Source: Micromonospora sp. KC723 (GTDB lineage Bacteria > Actinomycetota > Actinomycetes > Mycobacteriales > Micromonosporaceae). From it: 39,157 nt of DNA. Location: the NCBI RefSeq assembly GCF_004348595.1, contig NZ_SMKD01000046.1, forward strand, positions 1 to 39,157. The letters run 5' to 3'. A model generated the notes under the pieces. That model was not told where the DNA came from. It ran no database searches and worked only from the letters and a program-made list of their open reading frames with translations. The position numbers and the translations under genes are program-made. This document shows positions 1 through 7,989 of the stretch, one piece after another. Each line of letters starts with the position of its first letter. Position 1 is the first letter of the stretch.

Positions 1-695
1 CGACCTACAACCGTTCGGCACTGCTGCGACACACCCTGGATTCACTGACCCGGCAACGGATGCCCGCCGACCAGTTCGAGGTGATCGTCGTCGACGACGG
101 TTCCAGCGACGACACCGCAGACGTCGCCACAAGCTTCCAGAACCGCCTGGACCTGCGCTACCACTACCAACCCGACGAAGGATTCCGCCTCGCCGCAGCC
201 CGCAACATCGGCATCGCCGACGCCCGCTCCCCCATCTGCGTCTTCACCGACGACGGCGTCATGCTGCACGCCGACAACCTGAACCAACACGTCGCCAGCC
301 ACGAGGCCACCCCCGGCCCGGCCGCCGTGCTGGCCTATGTGTACGGCTTCTCGGGCACCGGGGAGAACAGTGACCTGGTCGCCGAACGCCTCGACGTGGA
401 CGACATCGACGGCAGCATCGAACGGATGCAGGCCAAACGCGAGTGCCGCGACATCCGCGAGCTCTTCTACGACCGCTACGGCGAGGACCTCACCCGCGTC
501 CCCGCCCCCTGGCAGATCTTCTGGACCGCCAACGTCTCCGCCGACACCGCCCAACTACGCGCCGTCGGTGGCTTCGACGAGGAGTTCCGCAGCTGGGGCG
601 GCGAGGACCTCGACCTCGGCTACCGACTGCACCGCGCCGGCACCCACTTCGTGGTCAACCGGCAGGCCAAGGCGGTGCACATACCGCACGAGAAG
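1..695 (+). repeat. Direct duplication, left copy (partner 1168-1862)
   Basis: Bases 1-695 align without gaps to 1168-1862 at an offset of 1167. Long blocks are exactly identical, including third codon positions: 1-187 and most of 383-650. The visible differences are one codon at 188-190, one base at 253, a patch at about 350-377 and scattered changes after 650. Identity collapses after about 695 although both proteins remain homologous. Confidence 0.9.
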
Positions 696-866
696 GTGTG
701 GCACGCCGCGAGCGAGAGCACCACGCGCAACCACCGCTACATGGCCGAGAAGTACCGGACGCCGGTCATCGACCTCTTCGCCGACCTGCCGATACAGCGG
801 TACTTCGACTTCAACGAACTCGTCGCCGGCCTGCCGGCGCAGCAAGCGGAGAACGATCGTCCGTAA
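1..866 (+). CDS. Family 2 glycosyltransferase, copy 1 (5' partial)
   Basis: The reading frame is open from base 3 to a TAA stop at 864-866; the start codon lies before the window, about 12 codons upstream by comparison with copy 2 at 1134-2006. The protein is a GT-A glycosyltransferase: it begins in the TYNRSALL segment of the GT2 nucleotide-binding half, followed by EVIVVDDGSSDDT. The acceptor half carries WGGEDLDLGYRLHRAG, the C-terminal galactosyltransferase (GT7C-like) motif. The metal-site region reads FTDDGVML, where related enzymes often have three acidic residues. It probably adds a sugar from an NDP-sugar in the cytoplasm; donor and acceptor cannot be read from sequence. Its DNA is almost identical to the next gene until about base 695, after which the C-terminal 50 or so residues diverge. 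The family call is firm, and a role in the cluster is inferred from position. Confidence 0.85.
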   Translation, partial: TYNRSALLRHTLDSLTRQRMPADQFEVIVVDDGSSDDTADVATSFQNRLDLRYHYQPDEGFRLAAARNIGIADARSPICVFTDDGVMLHADNLNQHVASHEATPGPAAVLAYVYGFSGTGENSDLVAERLDVDDIDGSIERMQAKRECRDIRELFYDRYGEDLTRVPAPWQIFWTANVSADTAQLRAVGGFDEEFRSWGGEDLDLGYRLHRAGTHFVVNRQAKAVHIPHEKVWHAASESTTRNHRYMAEKYRTPVIDLFADLPIQRYFDFNELVAGLPAQQAENDRP

Positions 867-879
867 CGCCTCACCGGAG

Positions 880-921
880 CCGGGGTCGACGAGGTCGGTG
901 CCGGGGTCGACGAGGTCGGTG
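880..921 (+). repeat. Two tandem 21-bp repeats
   Basis: Bases 880-900 and 901-921 are the same 21-bp unit, beginning CCGGGGTCGACG and ending GTCGGTG, head to tail. They lie just after the stop of glycosyltransferase copy 1. No function can be assigned. The rest of the 267-bp gap (867-1133) holds a small hairpin and the ribosome binding site of copy 2. Confidence 0.9.
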
Positions 922-1081
922 CGCCGGCCAAGGTCGACTGCTTCGGGCTCGATGGATGAGCCGGTCGGGACATGTCCGGCAGCGCAATCACCGAGATGCC
1001 CGGATGACCCATCCGGTGCCACGATGCCTGCAGTGCAGCCGGCCGTCGGACCCCGGAACCACGCCACCCGTCCCACGCGTC

Positions 1082-1099
1082 GCGCGCCGTCGGGCGCGC
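1082..1099. other. Small GC hairpin before GT2 copy 2
   Basis: GCGCGCC (1082-1088) pairs with GGCGCGC (1093-1099) around a four-base loop, about 35 bp before the ATG of copy 2. It could end transcription of copy 1 or lie in the leader of copy 2. With only 7 bp of stem it may also be chance in such GC-rich DNA. Confidence 0.3.
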
Positions 1100-1133
1100 C
1101 GCACACCGTGCCCCGAGTCCACAGGGAGAAGCC

Positions 1134-2006
1134 ATGTCCGACGCGCCGACATGCACCGTCGTCATACCGACCTACAACCGTTCGGCACTGCTGCGACACA
1201 CCCTGGATTCACTGACCCGGCAACGGATGCCCGCCGACCAGTTCGAGGTGATCGTCGTCGACGACGGTTCCAGCGACGACACCGCAGACGTCGCCACAAG
1301 CTTCCAGAACCGCCTGGACCTGCGCTACCACTACCAACCCGACGAAGGATTCCGCGCCGCCGCAGCCCGCAACATCGGCATCGCCGACGCCCGCTCCCCC
1401 ATCTGCGTCTTCACCGACGGCGGCGTCATGCTGCACGCCGACAACCTGAACCAACACGTCGCCAGCCACGAGGCCACCCCCGGCCCGGCCGCCGTGCTGG
1501 CCTATGTGTACGGCTTCTCCGGCGACGACTCGAACTTCGATCTGGTCGCCGAACGCCTCGACGTGGACGACATCGACGGCAGCATCGAACGGATGCAGGC
1601 CAAACGCGAGTGCCGCGACATCCGCGAGCTCTTCTACGACCGCTACGGCGAGGACCTCACCCGCGTCCCCGCCCCCTGGCAGATCTTCTGGACCGCCAAC
1701 GTCTCCGCCGACACCGCCCAACTACGCGCCGTCGGTGGCTTCGACGAGGAGTTCCGCAGCTGGGGCGGCGAGGACCTCGACCTCGGCTACCGACTGCACC
1801 GCGCCGGCGCCCGTTTCGTCTTCAACCGGCAGGCCAAGGCGGTGCACGTACCGCATGAGAAGCCCTTCGAGGAGTTGATGGACGGCGTCACGCTCAACTA
1901 CCACTACATGGCCGAGAAGTACGGCACGCCGGTGATGCGGATCCTGGCCGAGCTGCCGCCGAAGCGGTTCATCGACTTCAACGAGTTGGTCGCCACGGTG
2001 CTCTGA
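1134..2006 (+). CDS. Family 2 glycosyltransferase, copy 2
   Basis: This 290-residue protein starts at ATG 1134 behind a good ribosome binding site (AGGGAGAAGCC). The GT2 fold opens with TVVIPTYNRS at residues 8-17 and VVDDGSSDDT at 41-50. The GT7C-like motif WGGEDLDLGYRLHRAG follows near residues 205-220. It is a soluble, cytoplasmic NDP-sugar-dependent transferase with no signal peptide or membrane segment. Compared with copy 1, the metal-site region reads D95-G96-G97 instead of D-D-G, so one further acidic residue is lost. Arg-Ala-Ala also replaces Arg-Leu-Ala near residue 75. The last 47 residues differ clearly from copy 1 while the DNA before them is almost unchanged. Either the two copies use different acceptors or donors, or copy 2 is weakened by the Asp to Gly change. 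Confidence 0.9.
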   Translation: MSDAPTCTVVIPTYNRSALLRHTLDSLTRQRMPADQFEVIVVDDGSSDDTADVATSFQNRLDLRYHYQPDEGFRAAAARNIGIADARSPICVFTDGGVMLHADNLNQHVASHEATPGPAAVLAYVYGFSGDDSNFDLVAERLDVDDIDGSIERMQAKRECRDIRELFYDRYGEDLTRVPAPWQIFWTANVSADTAQLRAVGGFDEEFRSWGGEDLDLGYRLHRAGARFVFNRQAKAVHVPHEKPFEELMDGVTLNYHYMAEKYGTPVMRILAELPPKRFIDFNELVATVL

Positions 2007-2153
2007 ACGGTCGGTCCCCCGGCCGCCCTCAGGGGTGTCACCAGGTCGGGCGGCGCCGTACCGGGGTCGCCCGGGGTTACCGGATCGGTGACCGGCGCCG
2101 CCCCACCCACCCGGGTGACGCCGTCGCCGTACGCCGGGAAACCGGGCGGCCGG

Positions 2154-3929
2154 TCACCGGTACGCCCGGCTGTTGATGGCGACCAGTTCCGCGTAGGGGC
2201 CGGACCCGGCGCTGAGGGTGGCGTGGTCGCCGGCCTCGACGACCCGACCGTCGCGGACCACGACGATCAGGTCGGCCGTGCGAACGGTGGAGAACCGGTG
2301 GGAGACCAGCAGGGTGATCGCACCGGTCTGCCGGCCCACCCGGGCCGCCTGCTCCGCGTAGTGCTCGAACATGGCCAGCTCGGCCTCCGGGTCCAGCGCC
2401 GTCGTCGGCTCGTCGAGCACCAGCAGCATCGGCGCCTGGCGCACCAGCGCCCGGGCCAGGGCGACCTTCTGCCACTGCCCGCCGGACAGTTCGGCGCCAC
2501 TGCCGCCCTTGCCGAGCACCGTGTCCAGCCCGTCGGGCAGTTGGCGCAGCACATCGTCGGCCCGCGCCAGCCGCAGCGCGTCACGTACCGGCTGGTCGGC
2601 GAAGCCGCTGTCCAGGTCGCCCATGCCCACGGCGTGGCGGGTCCGGAACTCGTAGCGCACCGCGTCCTGGAAGGCCACGGAGATGCGCTCGCGCCACTGC
2701 TCGGGCCGGAACCGGTGCAGGTCCTCGTGGTCGAGCAGGATGCGGCCCCTGGTCGGACGGTAGAGCCCGCAGAGCAGTTTCACCAGGGTGGACTTGCCGG
2801 CGCCGTTCTCCCCCACCACCGCCACCGTGCTGCCGGCCGGCAGCGTCACGGTGACATCGCGCAGCACCGCCGTGTCGGTGCCGGGGTAGTTGAACGAGAC
2901 GTTGCGCAGGGAGATGCCGTGCCGCAGCCGGTCCGGCGGGGAAAGGTCGCCGGGGTCGGCGTCCGAGACGGCGGCGCGCAACTGCGCCATCCGTCCGTAG
3001 AGCGCGGCCATCCGTTGCAGGTCGCGCACGAGCGTGACGGTGGCGGTCACCTGCTGGCTGATCTGGGCGGCGAGGACCACGACCAGGATCACGTCGCCGA
3101 CGCCGCGCCGACCTTCGACGGCGGCGCGGACCAGCAGCAACACGGAGCCGACGTAGGCCAGGGCGAACGTCACCTGGCCGGCGGTACGCAGCGCCGCCGC
3201 ACGCAGGTCGGCCCGGAACAGTCGCGCGGTCACGTCCGACCAGAGTCCCGCGTGCCGGCGGCGCATCTCGTCGGCGAGCCCGAACACTCGCAGCTCGCTC
3301 GCCGCGGGCAGCTGGGTGGTCAGGTCGAACAGGTGCAGCGCCGTGCGGGTGGTCTCCGCGGTTGCCGTCTTGGCAGCCTCCACGAGGTGCTCGGCCCGCC
3401 GGCTGAGATAGAGCGACGGCACCGCCGCCAACAGCAGCAGCAACAACAACGGGTGCAGCCGCACGAGCAGCACCACCGTGATGCCCACGGCGATCAGCAG
3501 GCCGAGACCGTTGAGCAGCGCCTCCAGCCCCCGCCCGAACTGCCGGATCTCGCGTTGCAGCACGGTCACCGTGTCGCTGGTCGCCGCCTGCTCGTGGTGG
3601 GCGATCCCGACCGAGCCGTTGGAGAGCGCGACGAGCTGCTCGTCGAAGTCGAGTTCGGCCAGTTCGGACAGCTCGAAGTACGCGAGATGGGCGAAGTGGC
3701 CGAAGGTGACGGTGGCGAACGCGAGGACCGCGGCGACCAGCCCGGTCACCAGCACCACACCCCGGTCACCGGCGACCACCGCGTCGGTCATCCAGCCCAG
3801 CACCCACGCGAGCAGCGGCGCCGCCGACGCGCCCGCCACGACGAAGAAGAGCGCGGTGACCGTCTTGCCACGGTGCACCCGCCACGCCGTGTCGAGCATC
3901 CTCCAGCAGCCGGCGAACGTCGCGCTCAC
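2154..3929 (-). CDS. ABC transporter, permease-ATPase fusion (second half-transporter)
   Basis: The 591-residue protein starts at GTG 3929, where GTGA overlaps the stop of the upstream ABC gene by 4 bp, a sign of translational coupling. The N-terminal half is a six-helix exporter membrane domain; hydrophobic stretches include AVLAFATVTFGHFAHLAYF and the leucine-rich LLLLLLAAVPSLYLS. The C-terminal half is the ATPase: Walker A GENGAGKSTLVKLL, Q-loop near ISVAFQD, signature LSGGQWQKVALARAL, Walker B MLLVLDEPTTALD and H-loop VSHRFS. All catalytic elements are present. It should pair with the neighbouring half-transporter to export the cluster product. The open frame continues far upstream, but that part overlaps the other ABC gene in a shadow frame and was excluded. 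Confidence 0.92.
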   Translation of the reverse strand: MSATFAGCWRMLDTAWRVHRGKTVTALFFVVAGASAAPLLAWVLGWMTDAVVAGDRGVVLVTGLVAAVLAFATVTFGHFAHLAYFELSELAELDFDEQLVALSNGSVGIAHHEQAATSDTVTVLQREIRQFGRGLEALLNGLGLLIAVGITVVLLVRLHPLLLLLLLAAVPSLYLSRRAEHLVEAAKTATAETTRTALHLFDLTTQLPAASELRVFGLADEMRRRHAGLWSDVTARLFRADLRAAALRTAGQVTFALAYVGSVLLLVRAAVEGRRGVGDVILVVVLAAQISQQVTATVTLVRDLQRMAALYGRMAQLRAAVSDADPGDLSPPDRLRHGISLRNVSFNYPGTDTAVLRDVTVTLPAGSTVAVVGENGAGKSTLVKLLCGLYRPTRGRILLDHEDLHRFRPEQWRERISVAFQDAVRYEFRTRHAVGMGDLDSGFADQPVRDALRLARADDVLRQLPDGLDTVLGKGGSGAELSGGQWQKVALARALVRQAPMLLVLDEPTTALDPEAELAMFEHYAEQAARVGRQTGAITLLVSHRFSTVRTADLIVVVRDGRVVEAGDHATLSAGSGPYAELVAINSRAYR

Positions 3930-5809
3930 CTGAGCACCTCCTGCGGGTCGGCGTCGTCCGAGGGACTCTCCTGCGGGCCCACCATCCGGTCGGCCTGCAT
4001 CCGGAACAGCCGCGCGTACCGGCCGCCGGCCGCCATCAGCTCCTCGTGGCTGCCCCGCTCGACCACCCGGCCGTGTTCCAGGACGACGATCACGTCGGCA
4101 TGCCGGACGGTGGAGAACCGATGGGAGATCAGCAGGCTGGTGACGCCCCGGGTCAGCTCGGCGAACTGGTCGAAGAAGCGGGCCTCGGCACGTACGTCGA
4201 GGTTCGCGGTCGGCTCGTCGAGGACCACGATCGACGCGCCGTGCTGCACCGCGAAGAGCGCCCGGGCCAGCGCCACCCGCTGCCACTGACCGCCGGAGAG
4301 CTCCGCCCCGCCGGTGAGGTGACGGGCCAGCGGGGTGTCCAGGCCTGCGGGGAGCCGGTCCAGGGACTCCGTCAACCCCACGGACGCGACCGCCCTCCGC
4401 ACCCCGGCCCGGTCGTCGCGGTGGTCGACCGCCCCGAAGGCGATGTTGTCGGCGACCGAGGTCTCGTACCGCAGGAAGTCCTGGAAGATGACGCCGATCG
4501 CGGCACGCCACTCGGGGACGGGGAACGAACGGATGTCCACCCCGTCGGCCCGCACCACCCCACCGGTCGGCTCGTAGAGTCGGGCCAGGAGCTTGACCAG
4601 TGTGGTCTTGCCGGCACCGTTGACGCCGACGATCGCCGTGCACTTGCCGGCCGGGATCCGCAGGTCGAGCTCGTCGAGGACGGTGCGGTCCTGGCCGGGG
4701 TAGTGGAAGCTCACCCGGTCGAAGTGCAGCTCCCCGCGCAGCGGCGGCAGCGGGCGCAGCGGCGTCGGCCCGGTGGCGGGCACGGTCGCCGCCAGGCGGC
4801 CCACGAAGCGGCGTACGTCGTCGTAGGCGGAGATGCCGACGGCGGTCTGCAGGTCCGCCTCGGCGTAGTAGCCGCCCAGCGCGATCGCGCCGAGCGTCGC
4901 CTGCACCACGAGGGCGAACTGCGTGAGCGTCAGCGTCGCGGGGGCCGCCACGCCCACCGCCGCGAACACCGCGACGGCCGCCACCAGGCTCGGGCCGGCG
5001 AAGAGCAGATACCGCCAGAGCAGGATCCGCCGGCGGTAGGCCCACAACGGCCGCAGCCACATCAGGTACACCCGGCGGTACGTCGCGGTCAGCCAGCCGG
5101 CGAGCCCGAACACCCGGATCTCCTTGCCGGCGGCGGGTTCCACGGCCAGCTTCCGCAGGTAGTGCACCCGGCGCTCGGCCCGGCTCAACCGCTGCCGCGC
5201 CTCGGCATAGCGGCTCAGCCCACCCCGGGTGCTGTGCCGCACGAGCAGCACCGACAGGACCAGGCCGGCCGCCGCGAGCCAGGAGAACGCCACGCCGATC
5301 AGGACGGCGTACGCGAGCAGCTGGGTGTACCGGGCCAGCAGGGCGAGCAGGCCGGCGCAGGCGTCGCCCGGGGTCTGCACGGCGAACTGCAGTTTCAGCG
5401 CGGCCACCCGCATCCGGTCCTGGTTCTCCTCGTCCTCCAGCGGGGCGACGCCCACCGGCGACAGCGACGCCGCCATCAGCTCGTCGTGCACCCGCTGATC
5501 GATGCGGCGGCCCGCCAGGTCGCCGAGCGAGGTACGCAGGGGCGTGATCACCTGTTGCGCGACGAACGCCAGGGCCGCTCCGACGAAGGCGCTCACCAGC
5601 GAGTCCCAGGCGGGGGAGCCCAGACCGCCGGTGACGGCCGCCGGGACCCGCCCGAGCAGGATGCTGGTCGCCACGATGAACAGCACCGGCAGCACACCCA
5701 GGAGAAGGTTGGTCACCACCAGGGCGGTGACCAGACCGGCCCCGCCGCGTCGGAGCAGGCGCACGGCCTGCCACCGTGCTCGCAGCAGGTTGGCCGGGCT
5801 GCTGGCCAT
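3926..5809 (-). CDS. ABC transporter, permease-ATPase fusion (first half-transporter)
   Basis: From ATG 5809 (MASSPANLLRARW) the protein has 627 residues, usual for a half-size exporter. An in-frame GTG at 5836 with GGAGGG about 14 bases ahead is an alternative start. The membrane domain begins with GLVTALVVTNLLLGVLPVLF. The ATPase has Walker A GVNGAGKTTLVKLL, signature LSGGQWQRVALARALF, Walker B IVVLDEPTANLD and H-loop ISHRFS, all intact. It ends in a 4-bp overlap with the second ABC gene, so the two form one unit and almost certainly a heterodimer. A producer-type exporter next to biosynthetic genes suggests product efflux and self-resistance, comparable to the StrV/StrW pair of streptomycin clusters (inference). 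Confidence 0.92.
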   Translation of the reverse strand: MASSPANLLRARWQAVRLLRRGGAGLVTALVVTNLLLGVLPVLFIVATSILLGRVPAAVTGGLGSPAWDSLVSAFVGAALAFVAQQVITPLRTSLGDLAGRRIDQRVHDELMAASLSPVGVAPLEDEENQDRMRVAALKLQFAVQTPGDACAGLLALLARYTQLLAYAVLIGVAFSWLAAAGLVLSVLLVRHSTRGGLSRYAEARQRLSRAERRVHYLRKLAVEPAAGKEIRVFGLAGWLTATYRRVYLMWLRPLWAYRRRILLWRYLLFAGPSLVAAVAVFAAVGVAAPATLTLTQFALVVQATLGAIALGGYYAEADLQTAVGISAYDDVRRFVGRLAATVPATGPTPLRPLPPLRGELHFDRVSFHYPGQDRTVLDELDLRIPAGKCTAIVGVNGAGKTTLVKLLARLYEPTGGVVRADGVDIRSFPVPEWRAAIGVIFQDFLRYETSVADNIAFGAVDHRDDRAGVRRAVASVGLTESLDRLPAGLDTPLARHLTGGAELSGGQWQRVALARALFAVQHGASIVVLDEPTANLDVRAEARFFDQFAELTRGVTSLLISHRFSTVRHADVIVVLEHGRVVERGSHEELMAAGGRYARLFRMQADRMVGPQESPSDDADPQEVLR

Positions 5810-6115
5810 CGCGTCCGGGCTCTCGTTCAGCGGCACCTCGACCGGGAGATCCCTCCGGTGATCGCCCACCACACCTCCAGCGTCGGTCCTCGTCCACCCG
5901 GGCCCGAGCGCCGCGGGTGCGGATGTCCGCCCGGATCGCGACGGGACACGGTCGCCGGACGCTGTCCGGTCGGCCTCCGTCGCCGGGGTCGGCGTCTTGT
6001 CGAGCCCGGCCACGGTCGTCGGTGGCCCCGCTCGGAACGGGTGGTACCGGGCTCCGCGTCCATGCTGGACGTAGGGGTGGTGGGCACGCATCTTCCAACG
6101 TGCGCGGCCCGGCGG
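5810..6115 (-). other. Leader region of the ABC operon
   Basis: About 300 bp separate the kinase gene (stop at 6116) from the ABC exporter start, both on the minus strand. The frame stays open through this stretch, but its composition looks non-coding: rich in Arg, Pro and Thr with no recognisable domain. It is the natural place for an exporter promoter. I see no convincing -35/-10 pair or strong hairpin. Confidence 0.35.
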
Positions 6116-6892
6116 TCAGGTGCCGGTGCGCCGCCGATGTCGGTGCAGCTCGGCCAGCCGGCGGCGCGCGTACACCGGCTCGGCCTGCCAGCAGGTCGCC
6201 GTCTCCCAGGCCAGGCCGGCGGCGCGCAGCTGTGCCCGGTCGCCCGGCCACGGCGTCGGCACCTCGTCGGGTAGGAACGCGTAGTCGAACCAGGGCACGT
6301 CCACCCGCGCCTCGTCCCAGTCGAGCAGGGTGACCCGGGATCCGTCGACGAGCACGTTGGTGGGGCCGACGTCGCCGTGCACCACGCAGCGCGGCCCCTG
6401 CTGCACCGGAAGCCAGGCCGATCGCACCAGCCGGGCCACCGGGGCCGGCGCCGCGTCCAGCCGCACATCGCCGCCCCGGTCACCGTCGAGCAGCGCCCCG
6501 CTGGCGGCGAACCCGGGGCGCTGCGGCCAGCCGCCCGTCGCCGCGTGCAGCACCGCGAGCTGCTCGGCCACCCGCCGCCAGTCGGCGACGTCGGCCGGAT
6601 ACCGGCCGGGGACGAACTCGCTGACCAGCAGCCCGTCCACGTGCCGGCGGCCGTCGTCGGTGGGCACCAGCGCCGGGGCCGCCACCCCGCAGTCGCGCAC
6701 GTGCTCCAGCAGGTCCAACTCCCACTCCAGGGCGGCGCGGGGGCGGGTGGACCGGCGGACCACCAGCGGCCTCCCCGCCCGCTCGGCCAGCATCACCTCG
6801 TTGCGATGCCCGCCGGGTAGCGCCCGGACCAACTCCACGCCGGTCCACGCCGCGAGCGCGGCCCATCCCCCGCCGCGAGCAGGTTCGTCCAC
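6116..6892 (-). CDS. APH-family small-molecule phosphotransferase
   Basis: The chosen start is GTG 6892 (VDEPARGG), seven bases behind GAGGG, giving 258 residues; longer frames upstream lack a ribosome binding site. The kinase-like fold of aminoglycoside and choline phosphotransferases is shown by the Brenner motif VVHGDVGPTNVLVDG (H172, D174, N179) and the metal-binding LLDWDEA (D191). An N-lobe lysine is not obvious in PLVVRRSTRP. It should transfer phosphate from ATP to a hydroxyl of a small molecule. Next to an exporter and within a cluster that also encodes an exported PhoX phosphatase, it could inactivate the product or an intermediate for self-protection. Alternatively it makes a sugar-1-phosphate for the nucleotidyltransferase at 8965. 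The fold is secure; the substrate is unknown. Confidence 0.85.
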   Translation of the reverse strand: MDEPARGGGWAALAAWTGVELVRALPGGHRNEVMLAERAGRPLVVRRSTRPRAALEWELDLLEHVRDCGVAAPALVPTDDGRRHVDGLLVSEFVPGRYPADVADWRRVAEQLAVLHAATGGWPQRPGFAASGALLDGDRGGDVRLDAAPAPVARLVRSAWLPVQQGPRCVVHGDVGPTNVLVDGSRVTLLDWDEARVDVPWFDYAFLPDEVPTPWPGDRAQLRAAGLAWETATCWQAEPVYARRRLAELHRHRRRTGT

Positions 6893-7057
6893 GCCGCCAC
6901 CCTCGTTGTCGCCGGCCGTACCGGCCCAGGTTAACCGGGCAGGACGGTGGCGACCATGCCGAGACCCGGCCGGTTGGGGCGACGCTGGTGCTGGCCGCAT
7001 GGGTACGCCCGCACGGAGAGCTGTTCCCCGGCGAGGGCGATGGAAAGACTCAGCGAC

Positions 7058-7972
7058 ATGAGTGTTGAGGTCGCTGGTACGGGCGTCGACCTGTCCGGTG
7101 TGGCCCGGACCGCCCGGTGGACCGCCGCGGCACGGGCGCGGGAGACGGCGCGGCCGGACCGCCTCTTCGACGACAGGTTCGCCGCCCTGCTCGCCGGCGA
7201 CGACGGACCGGCGTTGCTACGGCACTTCCACACCGAGCGGGCCGCCTCCGACGGCAACCCGGTGCTGCCCATCCGTACCCGGTGGTTCGACGACTTCCTG
7301 CGCGGCGGCGTGACGGAGGGCTGCCAGGTGGTAGGGCTCGGCGCGGGGCTGGACACCCGGGCGTACCGGCTGGACTGGCCGCCGGGAACCGTGCTGTTCG
7401 AGGTGGATCAGGCCGGCGTGCTGACGTACAAGAGGGACCGGCTCTCCCGGGTCGCCGACGTGCCCCGCTGCGAGTGCCGGACCGTGGCGGCCGACCTGAC
7501 CGGTGAGTGGGGGCCGGCGCTGCTGGACGCCGGGTTCGACCCGGCGGCACGGACCGTGTGGTTCGCCGAAGGGCTGCTGTTCTACCTGCCGGCCCCGCTG
7601 GCCGCCGCGGTGGTGCGCCAGGCGGCCCGGTTGTCCGCGCCGGGCAGCCGGATCGCGGTGGACCTGATCGGCACGGGGATCTTCCGGCTGCGCTACATGC
7701 GACCGTTCCTCGACAAGCTGGCGCGGGCCGGCAGCCCGTGGCAGTTCGGCACGGACGCCCCGGCGGAGTTCCTGCGGCGCAACGGCTGGGAGGCCGTGGA
7801 GGTCACCGAGCCCGGCGCGGCCGGGGCCAACTACGGTCGCTGGCCGCAGCGCGCGGCACCGGCGGTGTTCCCGAACCTTCCCCGCAGCTATCTCGTCACC
7901 GCCGGCCTCACCACCGACGGTCCCGGACCACCGCCCGACGGCGCGTCTGCGACGCCGGGCGCCCATCCCTGA
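7058..7972 (+). CDS. SAM-dependent methyltransferase, PPM1/LCMT-like
   Basis: ATG 7058 (MSVEVAGTG) lies ten bases behind GGAAAG and gives 304 residues; the frame is open further upstream but without a good ribosome binding site. The family is recognised from VARTARWTAAARARET near the N-terminus, the SAM-binding loop VVGLGAGLDTRAYRLDWP, the second-strand acidic motif LFEVDQ and the VWFAEGLLFYLP segment. Members methylate oxygen, often carboxylates, of small molecules or proteins in actinomycetes. It opens the plus-strand operon and is 18 bp from the next gene. A carboxyl or hydroxyl O-methylation of the product is the simplest guess. Confidence 0.85.
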   Translation: MSVEVAGTGVDLSGVARTARWTAAARARETARPDRLFDDRFAALLAGDDGPALLRHFHTERAASDGNPVLPIRTRWFDDFLRGGVTEGCQVVGLGAGLDTRAYRLDWPPGTVLFEVDQAGVLTYKRDRLSRVADVPRCECRTVAADLTGEWGPALLDAGFDPAARTVWFAEGLLFYLPAPLAAAVVRQAARLSAPGSRIAVDLIGTGIFRLRYMRPFLDKLARAGSPWQFGTDAPAEFLRRNGWEAVEVTEPGAAGANYGRWPQRAAPAVFPNLPRSYLVTAGLTTDGPGPPPDGASATPGAHP

Positions 7973-7989
7973 GACAGGAGTTGGCCCCG

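Noticed and set aside
2086..2159. Inverted repeat CGGTGACCGG with a 54-base loop near the end of the ABC operon
   Set aside because: Loop too long and the right arm overlaps the coding end; too weak to call a terminator.
5810..6091. N-terminal extension of the first ABC gene
   Set aside because: The extra 94 residues show no domain or signal, and composition is non-coding; a later start fits the family.
2154..6251. A single minus-strand open frame of 1365 codons across both ABC genes
   Set aside because: Only its last 591 codons carry transporter motifs. The upstream part is an Arg/Pro/Gly-rich shadow of the other ABC gene, and a GTG start with a 4-bp overlap fits at 3929.
2088..6274. Long plus-strand frames opposite the ABC genes
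   Set aside because: They are His/Gln/Arg/Val-rich with no domain, as expected opposite high-GC genes with strong third-position bias.
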